Source: Metabacillus sp. KUDC1714 (lineage in GTDB: Bacteria; Bacillota; Bacilli; Bacillales; Bacillaceae). Taken from it: a stretch of 64,000 bases of DNA. The translations under genes and the position numbers were made by a program. Under the pieces are notes generated by a model. The model was not told where the DNA came from, ran no database searches, and saw nothing but the letters and a program-made list of their open reading frames with translations. Below, piece by piece: positions 8,902 to 20,146 of this stretch; position 1 is the first letter of the stretch; each line of letters starts with the position of its first letter. The stretch covers positions 2,161,001 to 2,225,000 of the forward strand of contig NZ_CP055263.1 of the NCBI RefSeq assembly GCF_014217835.1, read 5' to 3'.

Positions 8902-8922
8902 AAAAGGGAGTTGTTTTTTGAG

Positions 8923-9918
8923 ATGAAAATTAATTTTAATGCTGAAAAAGAATTCGATATTATTGCAATTGGTCGAGCTTGTATAGATTTAAATGCAGTG
9001 GAATATAACCGCCCTATGGAAGAAACAATGACATTTTCAAAGTATGTCGGTGGTTCTCCAGCAAACATTGCAATTGGAAGTTCTAAGCTAGGTTTAAAAG
9101 CCGGATTTATCGGTAAAATTTCCGATGATCAACATGGACGTTTTATCGAGAAATATATGAGTGATGTTGGTATTGATACTTCTAACTTTGTGGTAGATAA
9201 AGAAGGGCATAAAACAGGTTTAGCATTTACAGAGATTAAAAGTCCAGAAGAGTGCAGCATTTTAATGTATCGACAAGATGTTGCAGATCTTTATTTGGCT
9301 CCATCTGAAGTGGATGAAGCGTACATTAATAAATCGAAGGTCTTGCTTGTCTCAGGTACGGCTTTGTCTAAAAGTCCTTCACGTGAAGCAATATTAAAAG
9401 CAGTAAATCTAGCGAAAAAGAATGATGTAAAAGTTATTTTTGAATTAGACTACCGTCCATACTCTTGGGAATCCCTTGAAGAAACAGCTGTTTATTATTC
9501 TTTAGTAGCAGAGCAAGCAGATATTGTCATTGGTACTCGTGATGAATACGATGCAATGGAAAATAGCGAAATAGAAGGTAAAAATGAGAATACAGTCAAC
9601 TATTTGTTCAAACATTCTCCAGAGTTAATCGTCATTAAACATGGTGTAGAAGGTTCTTTTGCCTACACTAAATCTGGAGAGGTATTTAGAGGTCTAGCAT
9701 ACAAAACAAATGTATTGAAAACGTTTGGTGCTGGGGATTCATACGCATCAGCATTCCTATGTGCTTTAATAACAGGTAAAGATATTGAAACAGCTTTAAA
9801 ATACGGCAGTGCATCAGCATCAATCGTAGTGAGTAAGCATAGCTCATCAGAAGCTATGCCAACAGTAGAAGAAATTGAACAATTAATTGCTAAAAACGAA
9901 ACAATTTCAATAGCATAG
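8923..9918 (+). CDS. iolC: 5-dehydro-2-deoxygluconokinase IolC
   Basis: PfkB-family kinase making DKG-6-phosphate, the inducer recognised by IolR. It has 331 residues. The N-terminal motif GGSPANIAIGSSKLGL and the C-terminal PfkB signature KTFGAGDSYASAFL with catalytic Asp are intact. ATG at 8923 (MKINFNAEKEFDI) matches the usual IolC N-terminus. An in-frame TTG at 8911 abuts the GGGAG site with no spacing and is less likely. The gap to iolD is 10 bp. Confidence 0.95.
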   Translation: MKINFNAEKEFDIIAIGRACIDLNAVEYNRPMEETMTFSKYVGGSPANIAIGSSKLGLKAGFIGKISDDQHGRFIEKYMSDVGIDTSNFVVDKEGHKTGLAFTEIKSPEECSILMYRQDVADLYLAPSEVDEAYINKSKVLLVSGTALSKSPSREAILKAVNLAKKNDVKVIFELDYRPYSWESLEETAVYYSLVAEQADIVIGTRDEYDAMENSEIEGKNENTVNYLFKHSPELIVIKHGVEGSFAYTKSGEVFRGLAYKTNVLKTFGAGDSYASAFLCALITGKDIETALKYGSASASIVVSKHSSSEAMPTVEEIEQLIAKNETISIA

Positions 9919-9928
9919 AGGTGAAAAA

Positions 9929-11842
9929 ATGGAAACGGTTAGATTAACAACAGCGCAAGCTTTAATCAAGTTTTTGAATCAACAATATGTTCATATTGAT
10001 GGCGATGAATTTCCTTTTGTCGAAGGTATTTTTAATATCTTTGGCCATGGAAATGTATTGGGCTTTGGCCAGGCACTTGAACAAGATCCAGGTCATTTGA
10101 AGATTATTCAAGGGAAAAATGAACAAGGAATGGCACATGCGGCGATCGCTTATAGTAAACAAATGCTACGTAAAAAAATATATGCCGTTACAACTTCAAG
10201 TGGTCCTGGCTCAGCCAACCTGGTAACTGCAGCAGGTACAGCCCTTGCTAATAACATTCCTGTATTATTGTTGCCTGCAGACACTTATGCTACACGCCAA
10301 CCTGATCCAGTCTTGCAACAAGTCGAACAAGAACACAGCATTGCAATAACAACAAATGATGCACTTAAACCGTTGTCGCGATATTGGGATCGTATCACTC
10401 GTCCTGAGCAATTAATGTCAAGCTTAATTCGCGCATTCGAAGTGATGACAGATCCAGCAAAGGCAGGTCCTGCAACGGTTTGTATTTCACAGGATGTTGA
10501 AGGTGAAGCATTTGATTATGATGTAAAATTCTTTGAAAAACGAGTTCATTACATCGATCGTAAGTTACCAACTGAACGTGAATTAAATGGTGCAACAGAG
10601 CTAATCAAGGCTAGTAAAAAGCCGTTAATTGTTGTTGGTGGTGGCGTAAAGTATTCTGAGGCACGGGAATCTTTAATAGAATTTTCTGAGAGATATAATA
10701 TTCCATTGGTAGAAACGCAAGCAGGTAAATCAGCTGTAGAATCCTCATTTATAAATAATCTAGGCGGACTAGGTATTACAGGCACTCAAGCGGCCAATAA
10801 AGCAGCCTTACAGGCAGATCTAATTATTGGTGTTGGTACAAGGTTTACAGATTTCGCAACGGCTTCTAAAACACTATTTAACTTTGAAACAACAAAATTC
10901 TTGAACATTAATGTTAGTCGGATGCAAGCGTATAAATTAGATGCATTCCCAGTTGTTGCTGATGCTAGAACAACTTTTGAAGCGTTAATTCCAATGTTAG
11001 AGGGATATACGAGTGAGTTTGGCGATTTGATCACTGAATTAAAAGAGGAATGGTTAATAGAACGTGATCGCTTAAGTAAAGTGACATTTAATAGAGAGAA
11101 TTTTGATCCTGAAATTAAAAATCACTTCTCACAAGAAAAATTAAATGAATATGCAGATGCTTTAAATACGGAGCTAGCACAAACGACAGCATTGTTAGCA
11201 ATTAATGACACGATTGAACCTGATAGTATCATTATTTGTGCGGCTGGATCTCTTCCAGGAGATTTACAACGTTTATGGCATTCAGAAGTTCCAAATACGT
11301 ACCATCTTGAGTATGGTTATTCATGTATGGGGTATGAAGTTTCAGGTACCTTGGGGTTGAAATTAGCTGATCCGACAAAAGAAGTGTACACAATAGTAGG
11401 TGACGGAAGTTTCCTTATGCTTCATTCGGAATTTATTACAGCTATTCAATACAATAAAAAAATTAATGTGCTTCTTTTCGATAACTCGGGATATGGCTGT
11501 ATTAATAATTTACAAATGGATTCTGGTAATGGTAGCTTCAATTGCGAATTCAGAACAGATGACAATCAAATTATGAATATTGATTATGCAAAAGTTGCGG
11601 AAGGATATGGCGCTAAAGCATATCGTGCAAATACTGTAGAAGAATTAAAAACTGCTTTAGAAGATGCGAAGAACCAAGATCGATCAACTTTAATTGAAAT
11701 GAAAGTGCTCCCAAAGACAATGACAGATGGATATGATGGTAGTTGGTGGAATTTAGGATTCCCAGAGGTGTCTAATCAAGAAGGAGTCCAAAAGACTTTT
11801 GAACTAAAACAACAAAAGTTAAAAAATGCAAAGCAATACTAA
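9929..11842 (+). CDS. iolD: 3D-(3,5/4)-trihydroxycyclohexane-1,2-dione hydrolase IolD
   Basis: Thiamine-diphosphate enzyme that opens the ring of diketo-inositol to 5-deoxyglucuronate. It has 637 residues, full length for the family. The N-terminal pyrimidine-binding domain holds the active glutamate region GKNEQGMAHAAIAYSK. The middle domain follows. The C-terminal domain has the ThDP motif GDGSFLMLHSEF running to DNSGYGCINN. It lies between iolC and iolE with a GAGGTG binding site. Confidence 0.96.
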   Translation: METVRLTTAQALIKFLNQQYVHIDGDEFPFVEGIFNIFGHGNVLGFGQALEQDPGHLKIIQGKNEQGMAHAAIAYSKQMLRKKIYAVTTSSGPGSANLVTAAGTALANNIPVLLLPADTYATRQPDPVLQQVEQEHSIAITTNDALKPLSRYWDRITRPEQLMSSLIRAFEVMTDPAKAGPATVCISQDVEGEAFDYDVKFFEKRVHYIDRKLPTERELNGATELIKASKKPLIVVGGGVKYSEARESLIEFSERYNIPLVETQAGKSAVESSFINNLGGLGITGTQAANKAALQADLIIGVGTRFTDFATASKTLFNFETTKFLNINVSRMQAYKLDAFPVVADARTTFEALIPMLEGYTSEFGDLITELKEEWLIERDRLSKVTFNRENFDPEIKNHFSQEKLNEYADALNTELAQTTALLAINDTIEPDSIIICAAGSLPGDLQRLWHSEVPNTYHLEYGYSCMGYEVSGTLGLKLADPTKEVYTIVGDGSFLMLHSEFITAIQYNKKINVLLFDNSGYGCINNLQMDSGNGSFNCEFRTDDNQIMNIDYAKVAEGYGAKAYRANTVEELKTALEDAKNQDRSTLIEMKVLPKTMTDGYDGSWWNLGFPEVSNQEGVQKTFELKQQKLKNAKQY

Positions 11843-11857
11843 TAGGGGTGAATAGTT

Positions 11858-13838
<1,981 letters not shown>

Positions 13839-13877
13839 ATACTAAATTATTTATCAAATCTAAGGAGGGGCATAACT

Positions 13878-14729
13878 ATGAAATTATGTTTTAATGAAGC
13901 TACTACATTAGAAAATTCTAATCTTGCAAAGGACTTAGAATTTTGTGAGAAACACGGTTATGATTATATTGAAATCCGTACGATGGACAAATTGCCAGAG
14001 TACTTAAAAGATCACTCAATTGATGATTTGGCTAATTATTTTCAAACAAATCATATTAAGCCTTTAGCTTTAAACGCCTTAGTTTTCTTCAATAATCGTG
14101 ATGAAGCAGGATATAAGAATATTATTAATGAATATAAGGATATGTTGGAGGTTGCTAAAAAGATAGGAGCTCAATATATTGTAGCGGTGCCATTAGTTAC
14201 CGAAGAAAAGATCTTGAAAAAAGATATAAAAAATAGTTGTGTTGAAGTGTTAAAAGAGCTTTCTGATCTTGCCGAACCATATGGAGTTAAAATAGCATTG
14301 GAATTCGTTGGTCATCCACAATGTACAGTTAATACATTCGGGCAAGCGTACGATATTGTTGAGGCTGTAAATCGTGAAAATGTTGGAGTAGTTTTTGATT
14401 GCTTCCATTTCCATGCGATGGGATCTGATTTTGCCGATCTTAATAAAGCTGATATCTCTAAAATTTTTATTTTGCATATTGATGATACTGAAGATTTTCC
14501 AATTGGCTTCTTAACTGATGAAGATAGAGTGTGGCCTGGTTTAGGTGCAATTGATTTAGATCGTATGCTTTCAATATTGAAAGAAAAAGGGTATTCAGGA
14601 GCTGTTTCAGTTGAAATATTCAGACCAGAATATTATAAGTTAGGCGCTGAAGAAGCAATTAAAACTGCTAAAGAAACAACACTTGAAGTTGTTTCAAAGC
14701 ATTATGATCTAGGGATAGCTGCCAAATAA
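13878..14729 (+). CDS. iolI: Inosose isomerase IolI
   Basis: Interconverts inosose isomers, letting D-chiro-inositol feed into the pathway. It has 283 residues with an AP-endonuclease-2-type TIM barrel. The start MKLCFNEATTLENSN, VKIALEFVGHPQCTVNT, VVFDCFHFHAMGSD and ILHIDDTEDFPIGFL match Bacillus IolI closely as I recall it, including the metal ligands Glu, Asp and His. It is preceded by AGGAGGGG. iolH, its neighbour in Bacillus subtilis, is relocated to 21399 here. Confidence 0.94.
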   Translation: MKLCFNEATTLENSNLAKDLEFCEKHGYDYIEIRTMDKLPEYLKDHSIDDLANYFQTNHIKPLALNALVFFNNRDEAGYKNIINEYKDMLEVAKKIGAQYIVAVPLVTEEKILKKDIKNSCVEVLKELSDLAEPYGVKIALEFVGHPQCTVNTFGQAYDIVEAVNRENVGVVFDCFHFHAMGSDFADLNKADISKIFILHIDDTEDFPIGFLTDEDRVWPGLGAIDLDRMLSILKEKGYSGAVSVEIFRPEYYKLGAEEAIKTAKETTLEVVSKHYDLGIAAK

Positions 14730-14800
14730 ATATCTTTCAATTAGATGGTTGCTAAAATTACGCTATCAATAGGATTTTTGTAAGAAGAGAGGTGATCAAC

Positions 14801-15682
14801 GTGACATTAGTCTCTATGAAAGAAATGCTTCTGAAAGCAAAAGAAGGTAAATATGCTGTAGGACAATTTAACATAAATAGCTTACAGTGGGCACAAGCAA
14901 TCTTACAAGCTGCTGAAGAAGAAGGTGCACCTGTTATTGTTGCGGCTTCTGATAGACTTATTGATTACCTAGGTGGGTTTAAAACAATTGCTGCAATGGT
15001 AAAAGCACTTATGGAAGAAATGTCTATTACAGTTCCAGTTGCTTTACATTTAGATCATGGAATGAGCTTTGATAGATGTAAGCAGGCAATAGATGCTGGA
15101 TTTACGTCAGTTATGATCGATGGATCCCATTACTCTATTGACGAGAATATTGCAATGACCAAACAAGTTGTTGATTATGCTCTTACTAAGCAAGTATCTG
15201 TTGAAGCAGAGGTAGGCACTGTGGGTGGTATCGAAGATGGACTTGTAGGTGGAGTGAAATATGCAAATCCTAAAGAGTGTTTGCGTATCGTTGAAGAAGC
15301 GGGAATAGACGCATTAGCGGCAGCGCTTGGATCTGTTCATGGGCCATATCAAGGTGAACCAAAGCTTGGCTTCGATGAAATGAAGCAGATTTCAGAATGG
15401 ACAGGTATCCCTCTAGTTCTTCACGGAGGTTCTGGTATACCCTCTTATCAAATAAATCGAGCAATTGAATTAGGTCACGCTAAAATCAATGTTAACACTG
15501 AATGCTTACAAGCGTGGACGCAAGCTGTTCGGGATAGATTGAGTAATGATAGCGAAGTTTATGATCATCGGGCGATAACAACACCTGGAAAAGAAGCGAT
15601 TATCGCAACAGTCAAAGGTAAAATTAGCGAATTTAATGCAACGAATAAAGCAAAAGAATTTAGTGTGAGTAATAAAGGGTAA
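14801..15682 (+). CDS. iolJ: 6-phospho-5-dehydro-2-deoxy-D-gluconate aldolase IolJ
   Basis: Class II aldolase cleaving DKG-6-phosphate to DHAP and malonic semialdehyde. It has 293 residues. GTG at 14801 is chosen because GAGAGG lies just upstream; the in-frame GTG at 14792 lies inside that site. Zinc and phosphate motifs are intact: [38 protein letters not shown] and INVNTECL. It is the last gene of the operon, followed by a stem-loop. Confidence 0.94.
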   Translation: MTLVSMKEMLLKAKEGKYAVGQFNINSLQWAQAILQAAEEEGAPVIVAASDRLIDYLGGFKTIAAMVKALMEEMSITVPVALHLDHGMSFDRCKQAIDAGFTSVMIDGSHYSIDENIAMTKQVVDYALTKQVSVEAEVGTVGGIEDGLVGGVKYANPKECLRIVEEAGIDALAAALGSVHGPYQGEPKLGFDEMKQISEWTGIPLVLHGGSGIPSYQINRAIELGHAKINVNTECLQAWTQAVRDRLSNDSEVYDHRAITTPGKEAIIATVKGKISEFNATNKAKEFSVSNKG

Positions 15683-15687
15683 AATAG

Positions 15688-15722
15688 GGGCTATCTTATT
15701 TATGAATAAGATAGCTCTTTGC
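15688..15722 (+). terminator. Terminator after iolJ
   Basis: GCTATCTTATT (15690-15700) pairs perfectly with AATAAGATAGC (15705-15715) around a short loop, followed by a modest T-rich tail. It ends the iolB-J operon. Confidence 0.65.
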
Positions 15723-15756
15723 TTTGCGAAAGTCTTATAAAATAGTATAATTGGTA

Positions 15757-15770
15757 TGAAAACGATTTAG
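15757..15770 (+). promoter_or_regulatory. Operator-like box upstream of the first LacI regulator
   Basis: TGAAAACGATTTAG fits the cre/LacI half-site pattern about 75 bases before the gene. This suggests autoregulation or catabolite control. Confidence 0.45.
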
Positions 15771-15846
15771 TTTTACTTTTTTTACAGGTTAGATTGTTAT
15801 CTTTCCACTACATCGTTTTTTAGTAAAGGTGAGTGAATAGAAGATT

Positions 15847-16866
15847 ATGAAAATGAGCGATGTGGCAAAATTAGCAAATGTATCGCCTGCAACAGTATCT
15901 AGAGTCCTTAGTAATCCAGAATTAGTGAGTAAGGAAACGAGACAAAAGGTCTTAGATGTCATAAATGAAGTCAATTACAAACCCCATATTGTTGCGAGAC
16001 AATTTAGAACGAAGGAAACGAAAATTATCCTTGTTGTTGTCCCAGATATCACAAGCGCTTTCTTTTCAAAGGTGCTGCGTGGGATTGAACATGTAGCCGT
16101 TAACAATGGATATCAGGTAATTTTAGGGGATACAGAAAATGATATTGAAAGAGAAAAGGAATATATTAATTTATTGCTTCAAAAGCAAGCAGATGGGATG
16201 GTTCTCTTAACAGCTAGACTTAATAAAACTAACCTAGAAGAGATTTCTGAACATTTTCCAATGGTGCTTGCTTGTGAGTACATGGATGGATTAAATGTTC
16301 CGACAGTATCAATAGATAATATTAGTAGTGCAAGAAAGGCGACCGAACATTTAATTAAGCTAGGTCATACGAAAATTGCACATATTACGGGTCCAATTAA
16401 TGTTATATTGAGCCGAGATCGGATGAGGGGTTATCAGCAAGCGATGATGAGCCATGAATTAGATATTGACTCAGCATACATTCAAGAAGGAGATTTTAGT
16501 TTTGAATCAGGTTATAATCAAACACTAAAATTATTAGCATTAGAAAACCCACCAACTGCAGTTTTTGCTTTTAATGATGAGATGGCCATGGGAGCAATTA
16601 AAGCTGCGAAGGATAGTGGTCTGAAAGCTCCAGAGGATTTAGCTGTGGTGGGCTTTGATAATGTTAAAATGTCATCTGTAATAGAACCTAATTTAACCAC
16701 GATTAACCAGCCTAAATATGAAATAGGCAAAAAGGCAATGGAGTTATTGCTGAAATTAATAAATGGGGAATCTATAAATAAGAAAAAGTTTGTCATGAAG
16801 GATGAATTGATCATAAGGGAATCCTGTGGCTCTAATCCTGATTTGAAGGAACAAACAAAAATGTAG
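15847..16866 (+). CDS. LacI-family transcriptional regulator (paralog 1)
   Basis: Sugar-responsive DNA-binding regulator of 339 residues. The helix-turn-helix occupies residues 1-22 (MSDVAKLANVSPATVSRVLS), followed by the hinge and a periplasmic-binding-protein-like effector domain with TAVFAFNDEMAMGAIKAA and LAVVGFDN. The position between iolJ and mmsA implies control of the iol locus, a role like that described for IolQ in Bacillus subtilis; orthology is not shown. About 93 percent identical by eye to the next gene, with the same recognition helix. The binding site is weak; ATG at 15853 is an alternative start. Confidence 0.9.
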   Translation: MKMSDVAKLANVSPATVSRVLSNPELVSKETRQKVLDVINEVNYKPHIVARQFRTKETKIILVVVPDITSAFFSKVLRGIEHVAVNNGYQVILGDTENDIEREKEYINLLLQKQADGMVLLTARLNKTNLEEISEHFPMVLACEYMDGLNVPTVSIDNISSARKATEHLIKLGHTKIAHITGPINVILSRDRMRGYQQAMMSHELDIDSAYIQEGDFSFESGYNQTLKLLALENPPTAVFAFNDEMAMGAIKAAKDSGLKAPEDLAVVGFDNVKMSSVIEPNLTTINQPKYEIGKKAMELLLKLINGESINKKKFVMKDELIIRESCGSNPDLKEQTKM

Positions 16867-16867
16867 G

Positions 16868-16930
16868 CCATGAGATGTTGAAGCAGTATGTGTTTCTTCT
16901 GCCTCATGGTTTATTCCTTTTTTTTTTGGC
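16868..16930 (+). terminator. Stem-loop terminator after paralog 1
   Basis: CCATGAG (16868-16874) pairs with CTCATGG about 25 bases later, with additional pairing inside, and a long T-run follows at about 16915-16927. Confidence 0.6.
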
Positions 16931-16938
16931 CTTTTAAA

Positions 16939-17060
16939 AGTAATCGTTTACAATAAATTGTGTATCAATTAAAATTAATAATGACGATACATAATATTTG
17001 TTACTCTTATATTAGTATATAGATGCAGACAAAATGCGCCAATAAATGAAATCGTTTACA
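16939..17060 (+). promoter_or_regulatory. Two operator-like boxes upstream of the second LacI regulator
   Basis: AGTAATCGTTTACA (16939-16952) and TGAAATCGTTTACA (17047-17060) flank the region where the promoter of the second regulator should lie. Both resemble cre/LacI operators. Paired sites about 108 bp apart could support looping or autoregulation; that is inference. Confidence 0.45.
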
Positions 17061-17103
17061 GTGCTGTTTGTATACATTTAATGAAGGTGGGCGATATGAA
17101 AAT

Positions 17104-18126
17104 ATGAAAATGAGTGATGTGGCAAAATTAGCAAATGTATCGCCAGCAACAGTTTCAAGAGTCCTTTCTCATCCAGAGCTCGTAAGTACTGAAACAAGAC
17201 AAAAGGTCTTGGATGTCATTAATCAAGTGAATTACAAGCCCCATATTGTTGCGAGACAATTTAGAACAAAGGAAACAAAGATCATTCTAGTTGTTGTTCC
17301 AGATATCACAAGTGCATTCTTTTCAAAAGTACTGCGTGGGATCGAGCATGTAGCTGTTAACCATGGATATCAGGTTATATTAGGCGATACTGAAAATGAT
17401 ATTGAAAGAGAAAAGGAGTATATTAATTTATTGCTACAAAAGCAAGCAGACGGAATGGTTCTTTTAACAGCAAGACTTAATAAAGCAAACTTAGAGGAGA
17501 TATCAAATCATTTTCCAATGGTACTTGCATGTGAATACATTGATGGTTTAAATATTCCTACTGTATCAATTGATAACATTAGTAGTGCAAGAAAAGCAAC
17601 CGAACATTTAATTAAACTTGGTCATACGAAAATTGCGCATATTACAGGTACTATAAATGTGATATTAAGCAGAGATCGAATGAGAGGGTATCAACAAGCG
17701 ATGATGAGCCATGATTTAGATATCGACTCAGCATACATCCAGGAAGGTGATTTTAGCTTTGAATCAGGCTATAATCAGATGTTAAAATTATTAGCACTCG
17801 AAAACCCGCCAACAGCGGTTTTTGCCTTTAACGATGATATGGCAATGGGAGCAATTAAGGCTGTGAAAGACAGTGGTTTGAATGTTCCGAAGGATCTAGC
17901 GGTGGTGGGCTTTGACAATATTAAAATGTCATCTGTCCATGAGCCTAACTTAACAACAATAGACCAACCCAAATACGAAATTGGTAAGAAGGCAATGGAG
18001 ATGCTGATTAAATTAATAAATAAGGAATCTATTCATAAGAAAAAGATTGTCATGAAGGATGAATTAATCATTAGAGAGTCCTGTAGTTCTGAATCAAAAG
18101 TTAGAGAATCGTTAGAGGTCATATAA
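17104..18126 (+). CDS. LacI-family transcriptional regulator (paralog 2)
   Basis: Tandem paralog of the gene at 15847, 340 residues with an identical helix-turn-helix and about 24 amino-acid differences over 325 aligned residues, then an unrelated tail after RESC. Many third-codon positions differ, so this is not a very recent copy and both appear to be under purifying selection. ATG 17104 (MKMSDVAKL) is chosen by alignment. A three-codon frame at 17096, better spaced from GAAGGTGGG, ends in a TGA overlapping this start, suggesting coupled translation. Likely role: control of iol and mmsA operators. Confidence 0.88.
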   Translation: MKMSDVAKLANVSPATVSRVLSHPELVSTETRQKVLDVINQVNYKPHIVARQFRTKETKIILVVVPDITSAFFSKVLRGIEHVAVNHGYQVILGDTENDIEREKEYINLLLQKQADGMVLLTARLNKANLEEISNHFPMVLACEYIDGLNIPTVSIDNISSARKATEHLIKLGHTKIAHITGTINVILSRDRMRGYQQAMMSHDLDIDSAYIQEGDFSFESGYNQMLKLLALENPPTAVFAFNDDMAMGAIKAVKDSGLNVPKDLAVVGFDNIKMSSVHEPNLTTIDQPKYEIGKKAMEMLIKLINKESIHKKKIVMKDELIIRESCSSESKVRESLEVI

Positions 18127-18191
18127 TACTATCCGATTGCTGATAGACGTTTACTAATTGAACTAAAAGTGAATCAACGCATAATTTTAAT

Positions 18192-18205
18192 TGAAATCGA
18201 TTTCT
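18192..18205 (+). promoter_or_regulatory. Operator-like box in the mmsA upstream region
   Basis: TGAAATCGATTTCT, one base from the perfect palindrome found at 7997 and 18458. It lies in the 493-base spacer 18127-18619, which holds three such boxes and the mmsA promoter. Confidence 0.5.
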
Positions 18206-18386
18206 GCTTTATTAATTAGAGAATCAAAAGGAATAGACCATTTACTTTAGTAAATCATCAAATTGAAATGAACCCTATTTTGGTTGTAAACTGTATGATC
18301 AACCACTAAGAAAATGTATGGTTCATCTCGGTTTCTTGCTACATTCTAAAAAAAAAATTAAAAAGTTATAAAAGGAAAAAATAATA

Positions 18387-18423
18387 AAAAAGCGTTTACA
18401 AAAGTAAATTGATGAGATAAAAT
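18387..18423 (+). promoter_or_regulatory. mmsA promoter overlapped by a cre-like box
   Basis: TTTACA (18395-18400), a 17-base spacer and TAAAAT (18418-18423) make a sigma-A promoter. Its -35 is the right half of the cre-like AAAAAGCGTTTACA (18387-18400), so CcpA or a LacI-family protein bound there would block it. The glpF promoter at 22928 has the same -35/cre arrangement. Confidence 0.6.
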
Positions 18424-18457
18424 GGGTCTTGTAAGTAAGAAAAAAATTCTTTTTAAC

Positions 18458-18471
18458 TGAAATCGATTTCA
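18458..18471 (+). promoter_or_regulatory. Perfect operator palindrome downstream of the mmsA promoter
   Basis: TGAAATCGATTTCA, the same perfect 14-bp palindrome as in the iolB leader (7997-8010), here about 35 bases after the -10. Shared sites suggest a common regulator for both iol transcription units. Confidence 0.6.
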
Positions 18472-18619
18472 TTAAATCGTCAAACATTGTATTGCGTGAG
18501 TTATGATCTACCTCGTTGTCATTTGTATAAGTTAAGTAGAATAATAACTTATATAAATGGCAGAATTAATGAGGGTAGCATGTAGTAATAGAAATTAAAA
18601 AATGAGAGGAGTCATTATT

Positions 18620-20080
18620 ATGTCAAACACAGTGACAGTACAAAACCTAAAAAACTATATCGGTGGTCAATGGGTAGAATCAACATCTGGAAAAACAGAG
18701 GTAGTTCCAAATCCAGCAACGGGTGAAACACTAGCACATGTACCTCTTTCAAGCCGTGAAGATGTAGATAGAGCGGTAGAAGTGGCATCAGAAGCATTCA
18801 AGACTTGGAGTAAAACTGCAGTTCCTCGCAGAGCACGTATTCTATTTAAATACCAACAATTACTGGTAGAAAATTGGGACGAACTTGCTCGCTTAGTAAC
18901 AATTGAAAATGGAAAAAGTTATAACGAAGCATACGGGGAAGTTTTACGTGGGATTGAATGTGTTGAGTTTGCAGCAGGAGCGCCTACACTAATGATGGGA
19001 AAACAGCTTCCAGATATCGCGACAAATGTAGAGTCTGGGATGTACCGCTATCCAGTTGGAGTAGTAGGCGGAATCACACCTTTTAACTTCCCGATGATGG
19101 TACCATGCTGGATGTTCCCATTAGCAATTGTTTGTGGAAATACGTTTGTGCTTAAGCCATCAGAGCGTACGCCTTTGCTCGCGAATCGCCTAGCTGAATT
19201 GTTTACAGAAGCTGGACTACCTGAAGGTGTTTTAAACATTGTACATGGTGCACATGATGTAGTTAATGGCTTGCTTGAACATCCTAAAGTGAAAGCAATC
19301 TCATTTGTAGGTTCTCAGCCAGTTGCTGAATATGTGTATAAAACTGCTTCAAATTATGGTAAGCGCGTTCAAGCTCTAGCTGGAGCAAAAAACCACTCTA
19401 TCGTTATGCCTGATGCGGATCTAGATGGGGCTGTTAACCAAATTGTCAGCGCAGCTTATGGATCAGCAGGTGAAAGATGTATGGCGGCAGCAGTTGTTGT
19501 TACTGTTGGAGAAGTAGCGGAACCATTCATGGAGAAGTTAGTTGAAGCTGTAGATAACATTACAATTGGGAATGGAATGGATGAAGGTGTATTCCTGGGT
19601 CCTGTCATTCGTGATTCTCATAAGGACAAAACAGAAAAATACATTGAAATTGGTGAAAAAGAAGGTGCTACATTAGTACGTGATGGACGTAAAGCTGCAG
19701 CAGCTGCTGGTAATGGATATTTTGTCGGACCAACGATTTTCGATCATGTCAAAACAGAAATGACAATTTGGAAAGAAGAAATCTTTGCTCCAGTACTATC
19801 AGTTGTTCGAGTAAATTCACTTGATGAAGCGATTGCTTTAACAAATGAATCAGACTTTGCGAACGGGGCATGTATTTATACAGCAAGCGGAAGTAATGTT
19901 CGTAAGTTCAGAGAAGATATCGACGCAGGTATGCTCGGCGTTAATTTAGGAGTTCCAGCTCCTATGGCATTCTTCCCATTCTCTGGCTGGAAAAAATCAT
20001 TCTATGGTGATCTTCATGCTAATGGTACAGATGGAGTTGAGTTCTATACACGCAAGAAAATGGTAACCGCTCGTTGGTAA
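18620..20080 (+). CDS. iolA: Methylmalonate/malonate-semialdehyde dehydrogenase IolA (MmsA)
   Basis: CoA-dependent aldehyde dehydrogenase turning malonic semialdehyde into acetyl-CoA and CO2, the last step of inositol catabolism. It has 486 residues. ATG 18620 has GAGAGGAG upstream and is preferred to the ATG at 18602. Cofactor-binding [16 protein letters not shown] and the catalytic Cys287 in [11 protein letters not shown] are present, and [20 protein letters not shown] is typical of MmsA. It is separated from the iolB-J operon by the two LacI genes and has its own promoter. Confidence 0.94.
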   Translation: MSNTVTVQNLKNYIGGQWVESTSGKTEVVPNPATGETLAHVPLSSREDVDRAVEVASEAFKTWSKTAVPRRARILFKYQQLLVENWDELARLVTIENGKSYNEAYGEVLRGIECVEFAAGAPTLMMGKQLPDIATNVESGMYRYPVGVVGGITPFNFPMMVPCWMFPLAIVCGNTFVLKPSERTPLLANRLAELFTEAGLPEGVLNIVHGAHDVVNGLLEHPKVKAISFVGSQPVAEYVYKTASNYGKRVQALAGAKNHSIVMPDADLDGAVNQIVSAAYGSAGERCMAAAVVVTVGEVAEPFMEKLVEAVDNITIGNGMDEGVFLGPVIRDSHKDKTEKYIEIGEKEGATLVRDGRKAAAAAGNGYFVGPTIFDHVKTEMTIWKEEIFAPVLSVVRVNSLDEAIALTNESDFANGACIYTASGSNVRKFREDIDAGMLGVNLGVPAPMAFFPFSGWKKSFYGDLHANGTDGVEFYTRKKMVTARW

Positions 20081-20088
20081 TTTCTCTG

Positions 20089-20126
20089 AAGGTACCTAGG
20101 CTTAAAAACCTGGTACCTTTCTTTTA
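20089..20126 (+). terminator. Terminator or attenuator after iolA
   Basis: AAGGTACC-T-AGG (20089-20100) pairs with CCTGGTACCTT (20109-20119) with one bulge and is followed by TTCTTTT. It may partly separate iolA from the transporter 20 bases downstream. Confidence 0.55.
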
Positions 20127-20146
20127 AGAAAACATGGAGTGATAAT

